Positions 34,722 through 47,409 are shown, counted from the stretch's first letter. The stretch: 64,000 nt of DNA from Siphonodentalium dalli (GCA_032622095.1 CP136066.1:170138664-170202663), one strand, 5' to 3'. The notes: a model not told the origin generated them from the sequence alone. Translations and numbers: made by a program.

Positions 34722-35405
34722 AGCATTAGGAGGACCATTGACCATCATTATGCAGACTGCGACATTATGCAGACGAAATCCGGTCTGCCTAATTTGTGTA
34801 TGCCAGTTACAACTAGTTAGCTTGCGCTTTAATTGTTAACACCTCTCCTTGTTCAACCGATTTAGGTTCTCTTTTGTCTATAAAATGATGGGATTGAAAA
34901 AATTGTTGTTAAGGGCATTTCCGCCCCGATAATTTTGAGACACGTATATTCGATCGATATATAGTTTCATCATTGTGCGGTCTTTTTTCAATCCTGAAAT
35001 TTGTACTCAATTTCGATGTATACACCAGATTTCTGGACGTTTTAATGACATTTGGCCTGTTATCTCCTTTTTTGCTACATCCTATACATAAAAAATGCAA
35101 AAACAGAAAAGTTGATTTTTTCGAGACCGCTGTGGATGTTTCGACTGAACAATGACGAAACTGTATATCGACAGAATATACATGTCTCAAAATTATCGGG
35201 GCTGAAATGGCCTTAACAAAAAAATTGTCAATCCCATCATTTCATAGACAGAAGACAACCTAAATCGGTTGAACAAGGAGAGATGTTAACAATTAAAGCA
35301 CCAGATAACTAGTTGTGACTGGTATGCAAAAAATAGGCAGACCGGATGTCGTCTGCATAATGTTGCAGTCCGCCTAATGATGGTCGATGGTCCTTCTAAC
35401 ATTAG
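34722..35405. repeat. Foldback element with about 245-bp arms
   Basis: The left arm (34722-34966) and right arm (35161-35405) are inverted and match well. Shared words include AGGACCAT.GACCATCATTA, ACATTATGCAGACGA, CCGGTCTGCCTA, CTTGTTCAACCGATTTAGGTT and AATTTTGAGACA. The spacer is about 195 bp. The repeated CTGCCTAAT.ATGG words also occur at 34570 and 36106. Confidence 0.75.
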
Positions 35406-36515
35406 GCAGACATAGACCACTAGTCTGTCGGTGATTGTTGAGTATATTTCACAATCAAAAATTCAAAATCTGACACTCAATGTGTCGACCCTAGAAAGCG
35501 CTGCCTAACAGGCAGGTCAAGCTGATCTAGGTTGCATATAATATGCAAATTATAAAATAACTAATACGTACATCACTGACTCAAAGTGCAAAACTTGGAA
35601 GTGATACGATCAACTGCTCTCGTAAAATTAGCAGCACAATGGAATCACTAAAATTCCGTGCTCAGAAATGCTAATTAAAGTGGCATATAATACGCTGAGA
35701 TATAAAATTATCACACACTGTGTACTACCACAGTAATGGCACTACCGGCCTCAACAAATTAGGCCAATCACATTTAAAATAGGCATATATTATGCCAAGA
35801 TATTTAACACGTGTTTCCTGACGAGATTCCACGTTATCGCTAGTATACTATAGTGAAAAAGTGAATCGAAACATATGCTCAATTTAAAATATGACCATCC
35901 GGGCAATGTAGGAACATGGGACATAGACCACTAGTCTGTCGGTGATTGTTGAGTATATTTCACAATCAAAAATTCAAAAGTGTATTCCATATTACTTGAG
36001 GAATCACAAATTCCCATTGATCATAGCTTGGTGGTCACATTTAGAACAAAACTAGAGAAAGAGCGTTTATAATTGAGCAGTTTTAAAGTTTTTTGTATAT
36101 GTCTGCCTAATGATGGTACTAGGGTCATGTATATATATATATATATGTTACAATTGTGAATGTGATTAAATTTGTGACCTCAATATTGCTTCTGATTCTG
36201 GCCCACTATTATATAACATAGGTGGCTCGATGAATACGCACTTAATTGGTATAATATATAAATTATGCATTTGATCTATTTGTAGATACCGGGTAATATT
36301 TATATTGTTCACTGATGATCACTTATCCGAGTTATCGTAATTACGAAGTGAGCAAATTGATATTGGTACGACCTCTCAGTCATCTTCATCTTCACAATTA
36401 GTATGTCTGCGATGATGCAATGTTTCGATTCGAGATTCGATGCGCTTCGGAATAAATAGACTGATTCGATTCGAGATTCGATTCGAAATGAAATTGCCCG
36501 ATTCGCAGGGCCCTA

Positions 36516-38450
36516 ACATTATGATATTGTAACTAATCATGTTAGAATATTTACAGTATTGTGGTACATGTATTAACTACTACCAGTATACTAGTAGTAC
36601 TAGTATATCATAATATATATGCACATGATGGAAGATGGGGGGTAAGGACAATAACAATAGTTACAATACATTATTAACAAATATTGTTATTTGTAATTCA
36701 AAATGTCAAAAATAACATTGAATGATTGACACTGCTGATCGTGATATCAGCATTAAACAGCAACGATGCCTATGGTCAACAGCTTTGAATACTTAATCAA
36801 AGGCTATTCGTCGAGAAACTATTTAACAAGATTTATGACTTCGCGTGACATGACACAAATTCACACGGAAATATTTAACAATGTTTTAATTTTCACGTGG
36901 CTCAAAAGGAATGCGATGTAAATAAATATTGACATGGGTCATGGCTGGGTTCATACCCACTGACATCATAATTCATATCAATTTGGCTAACGCCATACTA
37001 TAATATTTTTAGGATGAAACACAGAATTATATAAAACATATAGTAAACACATACCATAATAATATGCCTAATCCATAATTATTGACATTAATATGCAGAT
37101 TCGAGTCATTAATTTACCGGCTCCAGCCTCCATTCCACTGTCTCAAGTCCTCGGTCATGTAGTACTGGGCCTACACATCCAGTCACAAATTCTCGAGAAA
37201 TTTGCAGCTAATCACAATTGAATAAACATTGATGTGTGAAAAGACCCACTAAAACCAAACATGCTTTTGAACAGGCGGTCCATTCCGATTCTACTCGAGA
37301 ATGCCTGTCCTCGCTTGAACTCAGAGGCATCGGGACGGAAATTTCACTTCACTTCAATAAGAACAGAACGTCCAAGAATTCCTGCAAGTCTTCACAGAAT
37401 ATCACGTGGAAACAACGCAAAAGATGCATACGTGTAACTACGATCGGACTATTAAAATCCCACCACAAAGTAAAACGCTACCGAGCCGAATTCATCTTCA
37501 AGCGAGACATGTCCGATTTGAACTTGAAGGGTCGTCTTGTTTGCGATGACGTCATTTCGCGAGTCATTTCCAACTTAACCCTTTTGCGTTCCAACGGCGT
37601 TTCAATTGGTTGAAATTGAAAAGTTATCAAGTTTGAGCTCCACCTGAATCTAGTTGCTATAATTGGCAGAAATACCTTAGCAGAACTACTTACATGTAGT
37701 TTTATCAATTATAACTCTAATTTTGTTAACGATATTGGATCAACATCATTATATGAAACTGTTTATGACGGTGTTATCCAAGCGTGTGCTTTCGTAATGA
37801 TTATAATTGTATTTTGCGATCAAATGTCTGTGCAGTTCAGCAGAAAGCAAGATCAGTTCAGTTCAGTTCAGCAGAAACGCATGTTTCCTGCGATTGCAGT
37901 ACACCCACAGGACGCGTAAACAAAAATCTCCATCAACTGTGGCATCAATTGTCAGCAGTATATATATGCAACCTGTTCGATGTCAATGTGTGGTAATGCG
38001 AAAATGCAATGTAATAGTGATTTAATGCAATTTAAAAAAGAGGTTCGGATCCGGATCCGGAAATAGGGAAAAACGATCCGGAATCCGGGTTAAAGATAGT
38101 TCCATCAAACGCCTCGAGACCTCCAATGGCATACTTATTATAACGACCATTTGTCATTAAATTGCACCATCGTCAAACCACATAGTGAACATACATACTG
38201 TGCCATCGCTATTTTAGTACGTATGTCTCCAATCATGTCAAATTAATGGACAGGCAGTACCCCATTCCGTTTCCGACCGTTGAATGAACACGATGTACCG
38301 ACAATGAGCTCCTGTGATAGATGTAATAACCATTATCCCCTTCCCCCTTACATTTCGGCAATTGTATTAAATTATTTATGCGGCGTAACCGACAGGGGTC
38401 GCTGATTTTTATTACTCGTGGAAATATATCATTTCATTTCTTTCTTTCAG
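36516..38450. other. End of intron 2, no exon recognised
   Basis: A 125-codon frame (37236-37613) is open in a somewhat more GC-rich stretch but shows no domain, signal peptide or splice signals, and its family is not recognised. GGATCCGG repeats occur at 38045-38090. The last bases, TTTCATTTCTTTCTTTCAG, are a strong acceptor for the FReD exon. Confidence 0.4.
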
Positions 38451-39097
38451 ACTGCAGAGATCTGCTGATGGCTGGCCACGACACCGATGGTGTATATACA
38501 ATCGCACCAGATGGCGCCACCGAAAAGAAGGTCGTCTGCGACATGACGACCGATGGCGGCGGTTGGACGGTTTTCCTGCAAAGACTTAACGGAGTAACAA
38601 ACTTCAGAAGGGTGTGGGCAGATTATGCGCAGGGGTTCGGAGATCCGGCGAACAGTGAAGATCACTGGCTAGGACTCGACACCATTCACATTCTAACTGA
38701 ATACCCTGCTGAAGTTTATGCGAAACTGAGAACGGCGGATGGAATATATTACTACGCCAAATATACAAGTTTCAGCGTGGCCGATAGCTCGAACAAGTAC
38801 AGACTCAGCGTTAGTGGATACAGTGGCACTGCGGGCGATTCGTTCACCTATCATAACGGGGTGCCATTTAGTACACACGACAATAACAATCAACCCGGTT
38901 CATGTCCATGGAATTGCGTTTCTCTTCACGGTACCGAAGGGGGTTGGTGGTTTGAATGTTGCCTCTGGGTTTGTTTAAGTGGTCCTTACCTCAACAGCAC
39001 TGCGAGCGGTCTGGCGGACCAAGGAATGTTGTGGATAACGGACCTTGGGCAAGAGAATTCACTCATGCACACCACATTGATGATTCGGCACAGTTAA
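38451..39097 (+). CDS. PAN-FReD gene A, exon 3: fibrinogen-related domain
   Basis: This encodes residues 108-322, a full fibrinogen C-terminal domain of usual length (about 215 aa). Order of landmarks: DCRDLLMAGH..DGVYTI, CDMTTDGGGWTVFLQR, FRRVWADYAQGFGDP, WLGLDTIHILT, YAKYTSFSVADSSNKYRL, GDSF.YHNG.PFSTHDNNN, CPWNC, EGGWWFECC, and the C-terminal SLMHTTLMIRHS before TAA. The exon follows TTTCTTTCTTTCAG and starts in phase 1. FReDs in invertebrate lectins such as ficolins, tachylectins and FREPs bind acetylated sugars using Ca2+. Here the calcium loop reads DNNNQ where DNDND is usual, so one acidic ligand is replaced by Asn. With the PAN exon and microexon it makes a secreted recognition protein, probably immune. 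No AATAAA was seen in the first 400 bp downstream. The FReD call is firm, and the link to the PAN exon is inferred. Confidence 0.93.
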
Positions 39098-39489
39098 TAA
39101 GCGCAGGAAATTGTGGTTCAAGGCAGCCCATGCTGTACGGACAGTGAGATTGCTATCCAAACCTCAAAAACAATGGACGATATCGTTATTGGAAATCGGG
39201 ATTCATAATTCTAATAACTAGACGCCAGATAATTATAGTTGTCCATATCTTACCATATATCATATTATCGTATCTTACATTACCTTACTCAAAATGTCTA
39301 CGCTCGTCAGTCATGTTGCAGGGTCTCTCCCCCTGGTACGTGACTTTGAAGGCGGCAAGTGTGGTTTTTACGGTTATATTGGGCCTGCTTAGCCCCTTTT
39401 ATATCAACTTTACAACGTAAAGTTTGAGCTCTTGCCATGGGTTGGCATCCGACGTCCGTGCGTGCGTGCGTGTGCACGTGTGTGCGTCC

Positions 39490-40600
39490 GTCGGTGCGTC
39501 AACAATTTCCTTCGGCACGCCCTACATGCCGCATCCCTCATCCGATTTTCACCAAACTTCATATTTAGCTTCAGGGTGACCTATAGATGGGAATTTAATT
39601 GCATTGATTCCACCGGCACACACCACAGTCCGTATTTATGACCGGAACGTTTTTTAATTTTGCAGGCACGATTGTGATCCCTGTAGATGGGAGCAATCGA
39701 ATTTGATTGATTTTCGATTAAAAACATTTTAAAATTTTGCAGGACGATTGTGATCCCTGTAGATGGGAGCAATCGAATTTGATAGATTTTCGATTAAAAA
39801 CATGGCCGCTTGCAGCCGTCTTTGATTTTACTCTTTACATGACTAAATCCATTGGCACACCCTACTGACCATATCCCTGATCCGATCATCAACCCTTCAT
39901 ATATGGATCTTCGGGGTGATCTCTAGATGGGAGCCTCCCATTTTGACCGAAATTTGTTGAAAAACATGGCCACTAGCACCCATCATGGATTTCAAATTTG
40001 AATCCATCGGCACACCCCGCAGCCAGTATTTACTGGAGAATTTATTTGAAAATATACAGGCATGCTTAGAATCATCTCTAGATGGGAGCTATCAAATTTG
40101 AACAATTGTCGATGAAAAACATGGCCGCCGGCAGCCATCTTGGAATTGACTCTTTGCATGACTATATCATTCGGCACAACGTACAGACCACATTTTTAAT
40201 CTGATGATAACCAAACTTCATACTGATATTCGGGGTAAACTCTAGATGGGAGCATCCTATCTTAACTGAAATACGTTGAAAAACATGGCCACCAGCGGCC
40301 ATTTTGGAATATACTATATGACTAAATAATGTGGCGTACACTACATACCACATCCTTCATGCGTCATCACCAAACATCATAGCGATCTTCGGTGTGAAAT
40401 CTAGATGGGAGCCTCGATTTTGACCGAAATTCGTTGAAAAACATGGCCACCAGCGGTCATCTTGGGATTTACTCTTTGTATGACTAAATCCTTTGGCGCG
40501 CCCTACAGACCACATCCCTCATCCGATCATCACCAAACTGCATGTGGATATTCGTGGTGACCTCTAGATGGAGCCGAAATTGCCGTGTGTCGGAAATGGC
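39490..40600 (+). repeat. Satellite of about 160-bp units downstream of gene A
   Basis: Five to six diverged units. The phrase GAAAAACATGGCC recurs near 39797, 39961, 40116, 40279 and 40437. Other shared words are GGC(A/G)CACCCTAC, CATCCCTCATCCGAT, ACCAAACTTCAT, TTCGGGGTGA and CTCTAGATGGGAGC. The first unit at 39490-39650 is the most diverged. Confidence 0.8.
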
Positions 40601-40757
40601 AGATTATACTATTGGGGAAATTTAAATTTATGTCATCGTCACATACATGTAGGTTCAGTATTCCCCACTATGTTAAGTCATTAGGTATTCACCTCCTATG
40701 TTAACTGGTATTCAGTTCATTCATGAATTTAGTGATGCTTCCCCGCACATCGGGTTT

Positions 40758-41632
40758 ATTGATCAAGTCTTCTCGGTCTACACAAGCTGAGGATATTGGT
40801 TGGGTTGATGCTGTTTTGGACCGAGTCCCGTCCCGTTACTCGTCTATGACATACTTTCATTGAAAAGACGTACTACATTTACACGTGAAGTCCGGGCATT
40901 CACGCGAACACCTGAATGTCATTTATCATGTGACAGATCGGCGATTAATCGTGTCTTCAAAATGATATATCATGTACAACGTGATCAAAATGGTAAGGTG
41001 ATGATACGATCGTTTAATATATAGTTTACAACATTTTGTGATAGCGTGACAAACCGAAATTATCTGGAAAACAATTTGTTGTTCACTTATAAATCTCATT
41101 GCTTTGACATTTTTTATATCATCATGCTTGGGAAAGACTATCTTCATATATACGCATATATTATTTTCCATAGGCAACATCAGTGTTAACTAAAAGTCCC
41201 GCCGGTCATGGGTTAAGCCTATTTGAACTTCAAGTGGTCAATTTTCCCTTAGAACGTCATCCGCTGCACCAGTCTGTGACGTCAAACGGCCCTTTTCGGT
41301 ATTTTTTTCAAACGATAATCTTGCATTTCCACAACTACCCCATTTACTGCACAAAAATCAGCAGCATAAAAATACCCAGATCCCTTCCATAACTTCGGGA
41401 CCCCACCAGACTCTTCCTGCACATCTAAACATACATGATCGCCATATTTACGTAGGCTATGATTTTCTGTTCTCGCTTAGGGATATTTCCCTCAATGATA
41501 ATCAACCAATCAGCAGCCAGATTTTGTTTATGCTGACTCGAGTTTCCCTATAACGGGATGGGACTCGGTCCAAAACAGCATCAACCAAAGCGAAATCTCA
41601 AGCTGTACCGAGAAGACTTGGTCCATTGATCG
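40758..41632. mobile_element. Element with about 80-bp inverted ends
   Basis: The left end (GATCAAGTCTTCTCGGT..ACA..AGCT, then GGTTGATGCTGTTTTGG, then ACCGAGTCCC) is matched inverted at 41550-41632. The interior of about 700 bp has no recognisable gene. Just outside the right end, ACATCGGCTAGTAT (41673-41686) matches the Helitron 3' end seen at 2266-2279. Confidence 0.65.
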
Positions 41633-41730
41633 GGGGGTTGGGTGACACCCGCGCCTGGTACAGCCTCACATCGGCTAGTATCATCTCAACTCATCTCATA
41701 GAATAGATAATACAATTATGATGATATAAT

Positions 41731-41881
41731 CAAGCCTTGAAATAGTGTGCCTGTCATTTGCAGAATGAGGTCCCCAGAGGGTGAATTTGGTGATGCTAGC
41801 CCGCTATGCGGGGTAGCATCACTAAATTCACCCTCTGTGGACCTCATTCTGCAAATGACAGGCACACTATTTCAAGGCTTG
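41731..41881. repeat. Near-perfect 151-bp palindrome
   Basis: CAAGCCTTGAAATAGTGTGC at the left is the exact reverse complement of the right end. The arms are about 70 bp with a small loop around CCCGCTATGCGGGG. The words near its centre (GAATTTAGTGATGCT, CCCCGCA) also occur at 40726-40746, just outside the neighbouring TIR element. Confidence 0.85.
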
Positions 41882-42540
41882 GATATAATTATATAACCGT
41901 TCTAGACATTAAATGGATACTGTACCCAAATGTTGTTGTTGGTTTCTATAGTCTCTGAATCGTAGAATAAGGTAAGCAGATTTCCATTATTTGAAAGCAT
42001 GTTGAGAACGAACTAATGACACGGATGGCAGATTAGCCAGAATGCGAAAATACAAATGGTCGTTGCCGAGTAATTTCTGTACAGTTTTCAAGCAAATGTA
42101 TCAACTAAATTCTATATTATATGCACACTAGTCCCATATACTCATTTAAGTTATTGTATATTCACTAGTCGGTGAGTGGCTTCTTTTTACGCCCCGTATC
42201 AGCATATGTTTGTACACGATCATGTGTGCCACGCGTTGTCCAATGCACTACCCGTCAATTATTTTGATTACGTCTTGCACACGGAAATTCGTAATTTAAA
42301 TTTATATCAAATTAATAACTTCGATTTTAAAATAACCTATTAACCTGAACGTTTACATTATGCATCTTCGACTCAAATTTCTTATTTTTATATCTATTAT
42401 CGATATTAGATCATTGTTATTACCGGGAATTTATTTAAAATGGCGAACATGTACATTACCCCTTTAATGATTACTGAATAGGGCAGTGGCTATACCAGTA
42501 TAGATACATGCTTGAATGGCTGTATTTATGTAACGACCTC
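41882..42540. other. Spacer, nothing recognised
   Basis: No gene or repeat was recognised. Confidence 0.35.
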
Positions 42541-42579
42541 ACAGGCTCACCCCACCATATGTCATTGGGGAGGGGCCTA

Positions 42580-42955
42580 TCTCGCATCACCGACTATTTC
42601 ATTAGATGCTACAAACCACCATTATTTATATTTTACGTATACAACTATTCTCGGTGAATTTATCACAATACATATAAACAAATGTCCCCATCCCAAACTT
42701 ATCATTTGAAAATTAAACTTGGATACTTGTGCATGTACCACTGTGTGCATAAATAAAATTACCCAAAGTCAAAATGAATTACTATTAAGGGAGGGACATA
42801 TCGTTCGTCACAATTTATTACATTAGATGCCATAAACCGCCATTGTTTATATTTTACGTATACATGTATTCTCGTTATTTATCATAATACATGTATGTAT
42901 AAATATGTCTGCATCCAAAACTTATCAATTGAAAATTAATCTTGAAGATGGCACA
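42580..42955 (+). repeat. Two tandem units of about 240 bp
   Basis: CATTAGATGC.A.AAACC, CCATT.TTTATATTTTACG, TATACA..TATTCTCG, ATTTATCA.AATACAT and AACTTATCA.TTGAAAATTAA occur at 42598-42718 and again at 42831-42945. Confidence 0.6.
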
Positions 42956-43324
42956 ACCCATGCCATCCTAAACTGAGAGTCTGAGAATTGGGAAAATTCC
43001 GTCACAATATAATCCGGAAAAAGTCATGCACACTGGACTCCGAATGTGTCAAGAATATACAGGAGTCCCGAATGTTATATTGGCCTCGAATATAGAGTCC
43101 CATATGACTTTAATAAAAATTATAGGGACTCCGAGTGACGTCATTTTGGACAAACATAAAGATGGATATTCAAAATGTCATTATATAATGGTGTGTACAT
43201 AATATTTTCTTGTACTCGTCCAGGCTGTGATTAAAAGTCATATTGGACGAGACGCAACATTGTATAATAACTTTATAATATTTACATTAAATAAACGGAT
43301 AAAGTGTTCGATATTAATGACGCA

Positions 43325-43348
43325 CCCCCCCCCCCCCCCCCCCCCCCC
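43325..43348. repeat. Poly-C tract of 24 bases
   Basis: An uninterrupted C24 run between GCA and GGCGCCCC. It is the longest of many C or G homopolymers in the window and is prone to assembly error. Confidence 0.9.
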
Positions 43349-44782
43349 GGCGCCCCTGAAAATTCCATCTTTTGTTATCATGTCATCATCACTGCACCCC
43401 AATACTGGCAATCTTGCGGTTTTCTCCACTGACCCATTGATATGACGCTCAATACAACAACCCATTATATATGTAGTGCTACTAAATTGAACTAATGCTA
43501 TCTCCATTGAGGCTGTTTTGCATCTCCATTTCCGACACAACTTCTGGTGAAAAACTGAACAATTCCAGGAGAATAAATCGAATAAAGAAAAAAACATATA
43601 CCAACCAGAAAAATATAACACAGAAATTCACCGACCTGTCCTCGAAAAAATATTCTAGCAGTTCTTGGTACCAAATATTAAGTTATATTTTCAACCTCTC
43701 AAATGTATCAAAATCCATTCTATATACAATGAGGATAATGATATGTGAATTTCAAGATTTTTCGCCAGATAGATCCAGAGAAATTCGTTGTCGAAAATCT
43801 CTTGCCATTTTTGGCTGGATTCACGTCTTCACACACTGGCAAGTTTGCGCGGAATCAGCAGGCTTTTCGATACAGAAACCTGCATGATTGTGCCAAAAAA
43901 CAAACGCATACATGCTGATATACTGCAATCTGTACCACAGCTAACTGCATGAGAAGTAAACACTCTGTAGTTCGACCTCTTGTGATGCTACTGAATTTCG
44001 CCGATAAATAGAGGCAAATGTCAGTAGCGCCGTTACCCGTGGAACTACAGCAATTCTACTCCCCACATCGTTATCTTTGGTATCGATGCATTTTATACGG
44101 ATGTTGCCGTTCATATTTTAGGACCATATTGTTTTCCGCGACGAAATGCCTGCAAAGCATACCGCGTAGACTTGCCAGCGTATGAACGTCGGATGTAGCT
44201 AGATCAAACTGCCAAACATAGATGTTCACGTATAAACCAAGTGTAAACCTGGAGATGTCTAATCCGGCATTTTGTTCAATCTCCAACTATTTGGATAGCT
44301 CAAGATTTCGCCTATTTTTTCGGATCGATCTTGGTCGCCATGTCGACTCCATATTTTAGAAATGAAGAATGTTATTCCACACCCGTTGACGTGAGGCATA
44401 TGTATTGCACGGAATTATTGTATACATCTAGTGGAATACAAACCAGAACTATTTTTGTTGACGTTGTCGCCAAGACATATTCGTACATTACTTCAACGAA
44501 ACGCTTCGGGTGATGCCCCGACCATTACGAGTTATTCATCGCACTTAAATCGCAATAAAGGTAGCTATATTACCAATGCAGGTGACAGTCATTGATTGAA
44601 CTTATCTGACAGCGGTGTAGAATAAATACAGAACATAACTTGCATCATAATCTGGAACATTAATCGAACTCGAGCTACGTTCTCGCGAAATAAATCCTTG
44701 CGCCATCCGAAACTCATTCGATAAAAGATTCTCGATTAAGATGCGCGTTGTGTTCTGTCTATATATCAAGTTGAAGAAAAAT
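43349..44782. other. Intergenic spacer between genes A and B
   Basis: Open frames at 43495-43887 and 44331-44513 have no known domain or homologue elsewhere in the window. No exon was recognised. Confidence 0.4.
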
Positions 44783-44983
44783 AACGCAAAGCTTCAACAT
44801 ATAGAAACGATGTATAATAAACACACAGTATATTTGTTCGATATTCTTTTCATGTATCTGAATACATGAATCAATGCGTCATATGCCATGTGATATATAG
44901 CGGCGCAGGTCTGTGAACAGGCACATCGTTGTGGGTTCTGATTCATGCTGGATCAACGCTCTCCGTACTTTGTGCATTCAGTG
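44783..44983 (+). promoter_or_regulatory. Conserved 5' region of PAN-FReD gene B
   Basis: It aligns closely to 6087-6288 of gene A (AAGCTTCAACATATA, GATGTATAATAAAC, ATATAGCGGCGCAGGTCTG). Homology begins near 44785. Further upstream the two genes are unrelated, so this marks the edge of the duplication and the likely promoter/5' UTR. Confidence 0.45.
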
Positions 44984-45283
44984 ATGGAAGTTGTCGTGTT
45001 CTCATTGATCATAGCAGTCTATCTCCACCTCGTCCGCGGTATGCGGACTGGAGATTTTATCATAATCAAAGGGAAAAGAGAAAGCAATCTGAACATGTCC
45101 AGCTCAAATGTGGCATGTACCCGGAGTAGAATCGAGTGCGCCGATTGGTGTCTTAAGAATCCGTGGTGCGCCATGGCAACTTATATGAAAAACGGCGATC
45201 AAAATGGACTGAAATGTTTTATATCGTCAAAAAACCATGGGTGTCTGGAGGACGATGCCGGATCAGTGGTTATCAAGATGAAG
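44984..45283 (+). CDS. PAN-FReD gene B, exon 1: signal peptide + PAN domain
   Basis: This is the paralogue of 6289-6588, with the same 100-codon length and the same AAG|GTGAGC phase-0 donor. The signal peptide MEVVVFSLIIAVYLHLVRG lacks the Cys of copy A. The mature PAN part has six cysteines (45, 52, 56, 62, 78, 87), an even set as expected for disulphides. DNA identity to A is 93% (21 differences). Thirteen of the 100 residues differ, most of them in the last quarter. An in-frame upstream ATG (44945) would add 13 residues before the signal peptide and is not shared by A, so 44984 is preferred. The next exon is the 13-nt microexon at 50449. The FReD exon lies outside the window. Confidence 0.85.
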
Positions 45284-45289
45284 GTGAGC

Positions 45290-45535
45290 TTATATTTTCA
45301 GTTCAGCGTTTTGTGGAGCGCGGCTATAAATAAATAAATGGTGCCCACTCTGAGGTACATGTAGATGTAGATGTCCTTATTCGACTTTCCAATTACATTA
45401 TACATGCATAACTAAAGATACAATAAGTGTTCAGACTTCCAGTTACATGCAACAACATAAAAATCACATTTTCATCACTTTCGGCTTTTTTCTGTTAACA
45501 AAATGTTGAACACCTATATATATATATATATGTTT
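45290..45535 (+). repeat. Intron 1 start conserved with copy A
   Basis: Aligned to 6600-6835 (AAGTGTTCAGACTTCCAGTTAC, ACAAAATGTTGAACACCTA). It ends at a short (TA)n where the two copies diverge. Confidence 0.6.
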
Positions 45536-45970
45536 AGTATAGCATGTGCACAGTAATATATATGGTCCAAGATTGATATAAGACATGTCTATAGAAAATA
45601 ATTAATTTAATTAAAATGTCTATAGGCCTTTCGTGGCATTGCCACTTTTCAATAGACGACAATAATGATTATGACGTCATAGCGTCAAGGGAGATAACTC
45701 AATTTAGAGAGAACGTCATTTCCTGAGTGCATTAAGTTTACACTTGATGACTTGAAATGTTTCATATAAAAGTCTTCTCTTTGCTGTCTGAGTATTTTGC
45801 TGTCGGACTGTAGTTTTTGAAACGGGAAAATCGAAAAGTTCCTACCCCCGCATCCATCCAAGTGTGCACTGAGCGGAATTTTTCGATATTCTGGTTGTTT
45901 AATTTGCTGCTTGTGAATTCTCGTTCTTTCTCGCAGTGTATTGCCCGTTTCTCCGACGTAACTTTCTGAA
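45536..45970. other. Gene B intron 1, B-specific stretch
   Basis: There is no counterpart in gene A, where 5 kb of other repeats sits. No gene was recognised. Confidence 0.35.
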
Positions 45971-45974
45971 CATC

Positions 45975-46424
45975 CATAATATGGATGATAACTTGGACAA
46001 CTTTAACAGAATTTCTCGATAGTTGCATGGTACATAGTTTACAGTTCATAAAACATAGGTCAGGTTCAATGATTTTTATGATTTATGCGCCTTTGTTCGA
46101 CTTATAAATCATAATATTTGTCTAGTCCAGATGATAATATGAGCACACTTCAAAGGGATCTCTTGATATTTAGTGTACTTGAGAACACACAGGTCATCGT
46201 CAAGCGGAATCAATTTTTTTACCAGATTTGACATCTTTGTTCTTAAAAGTCAACGCCTTTTTAAGCGACCTTTTTATTCTCAAAACTGTATTTGAGCTCC
46301 ACCTTGCAAATACATAAATATAAGACACGGGAAACCATAATAATGCATGCAAACTTAAAATAGTTGCCCTAAATTATCAAATGGGTGATTGAAAGTTATT
46401 TTATGTGAATCTTTGCAAGCTTAA
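45975..46424 (-). repeat. 145-bp repeat family, gene B copy
   Basis: Nearly identical to 12000-12439 of gene A (GTACATAGTTTACAGTTC, AAACATAGGTCAGGTTC, ATTTATGCGCCTTTGTT, TTTTTAAGCGACC). It ends exactly at TTAA (46421-46424), where the insertion begins. Confidence 0.7.
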
Positions 46425-47409
46425 AGTCATTAGCTTCACTCCCGGTGGGTATATATTTCATGTCAGACAGAACTGTATCCGATATACCATAAGAAAGGTC
46501 ATAAAAAACTAGAAATAAAACCCCCAAGGTGCATATTATTGATGCGGTATTCGCCCCGTATTAAATTGTTGAAAACTGCGGTCAGAGTAAGAAATCTTCT
46601 CAGATACAACCACATTTTCGGCGCGAATCATCGTTGAGGTCATGGAATTATATTCGGAAGAAATCGGAACCGCCCGAAACGACGATCGGCTGGCACGCAC
46701 GGTTGACAGAACAGCCAAAACAATAGCCGGCATGTCGATAACCGAAAGTAGATTCAACAAAACACAAACTAGATAATGTCTTGATTTTTGCATGGATATC
46801 TCATGTTTTCTAATTGAAATATCGAGAATTAATTGGCAACTAACAAAGTGTACACACTGTGTATATGTTATATATGGATTGTTTGCAAATTTAGGCGTGA
46901 ATTGGTATTCACAGCATGCAAAATACGATTGGCACACATCCGAACTGATCCAGGTGGTCATGCTTCTCATCGATTGAAAATAAACAAATCGGGGAATTCC
47001 TGCGTTTCTTATCAAACGTCAACATATTTGGTCGAATTTAAGATGAAGTTATCTGCAATGGCATTATTGACTTCTGTAAATGGAAATTATTAGCAATATT
47101 TGAAATGCAGAGAGTGAACCACCGATCGATCTATAATTTATTATTACAATAGCCCAATCGGGCTGAACTAGATCGATTGGTCTTCCTATATAGTGGTCGC
47201 TGCTGTAAGAGAGGGAACTCTAAATTTCTTAAATATTAAAATTTGTTTGTTTTCAGATTTGTACAAGTTTATAATGAATAATACCAGTAAAAAATTATAC
47301 CGTTCTCTTTCATTAGTTTCAAAATAAATGAGAATTCTTTTTAATTGGTAGAAACAGCTGGTCGAAAGAACAATTTAGAGTACTCCCCTTATCCCAGATT
47401 CACTTTATA

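Noticed and set aside
37236-37613. 125-codon open frame just before the FReD exon
   Set aside because: No domain or splice signals were recognised. The microexon already supplies the phase needed by the FReD exon.
43495-43887. 130-codon open frame between genes A and B
   Set aside because: No motif, signal peptide or splice context, and its composition is like the surrounding spacer.
46536-47015. 159-codon minus-strand frame with a hydrophobic, signal-like stretch
   Set aside because: No known domain, no splice support, no copy elsewhere in the window, and it lies inside the TTAA insertion. Kept as unproven.
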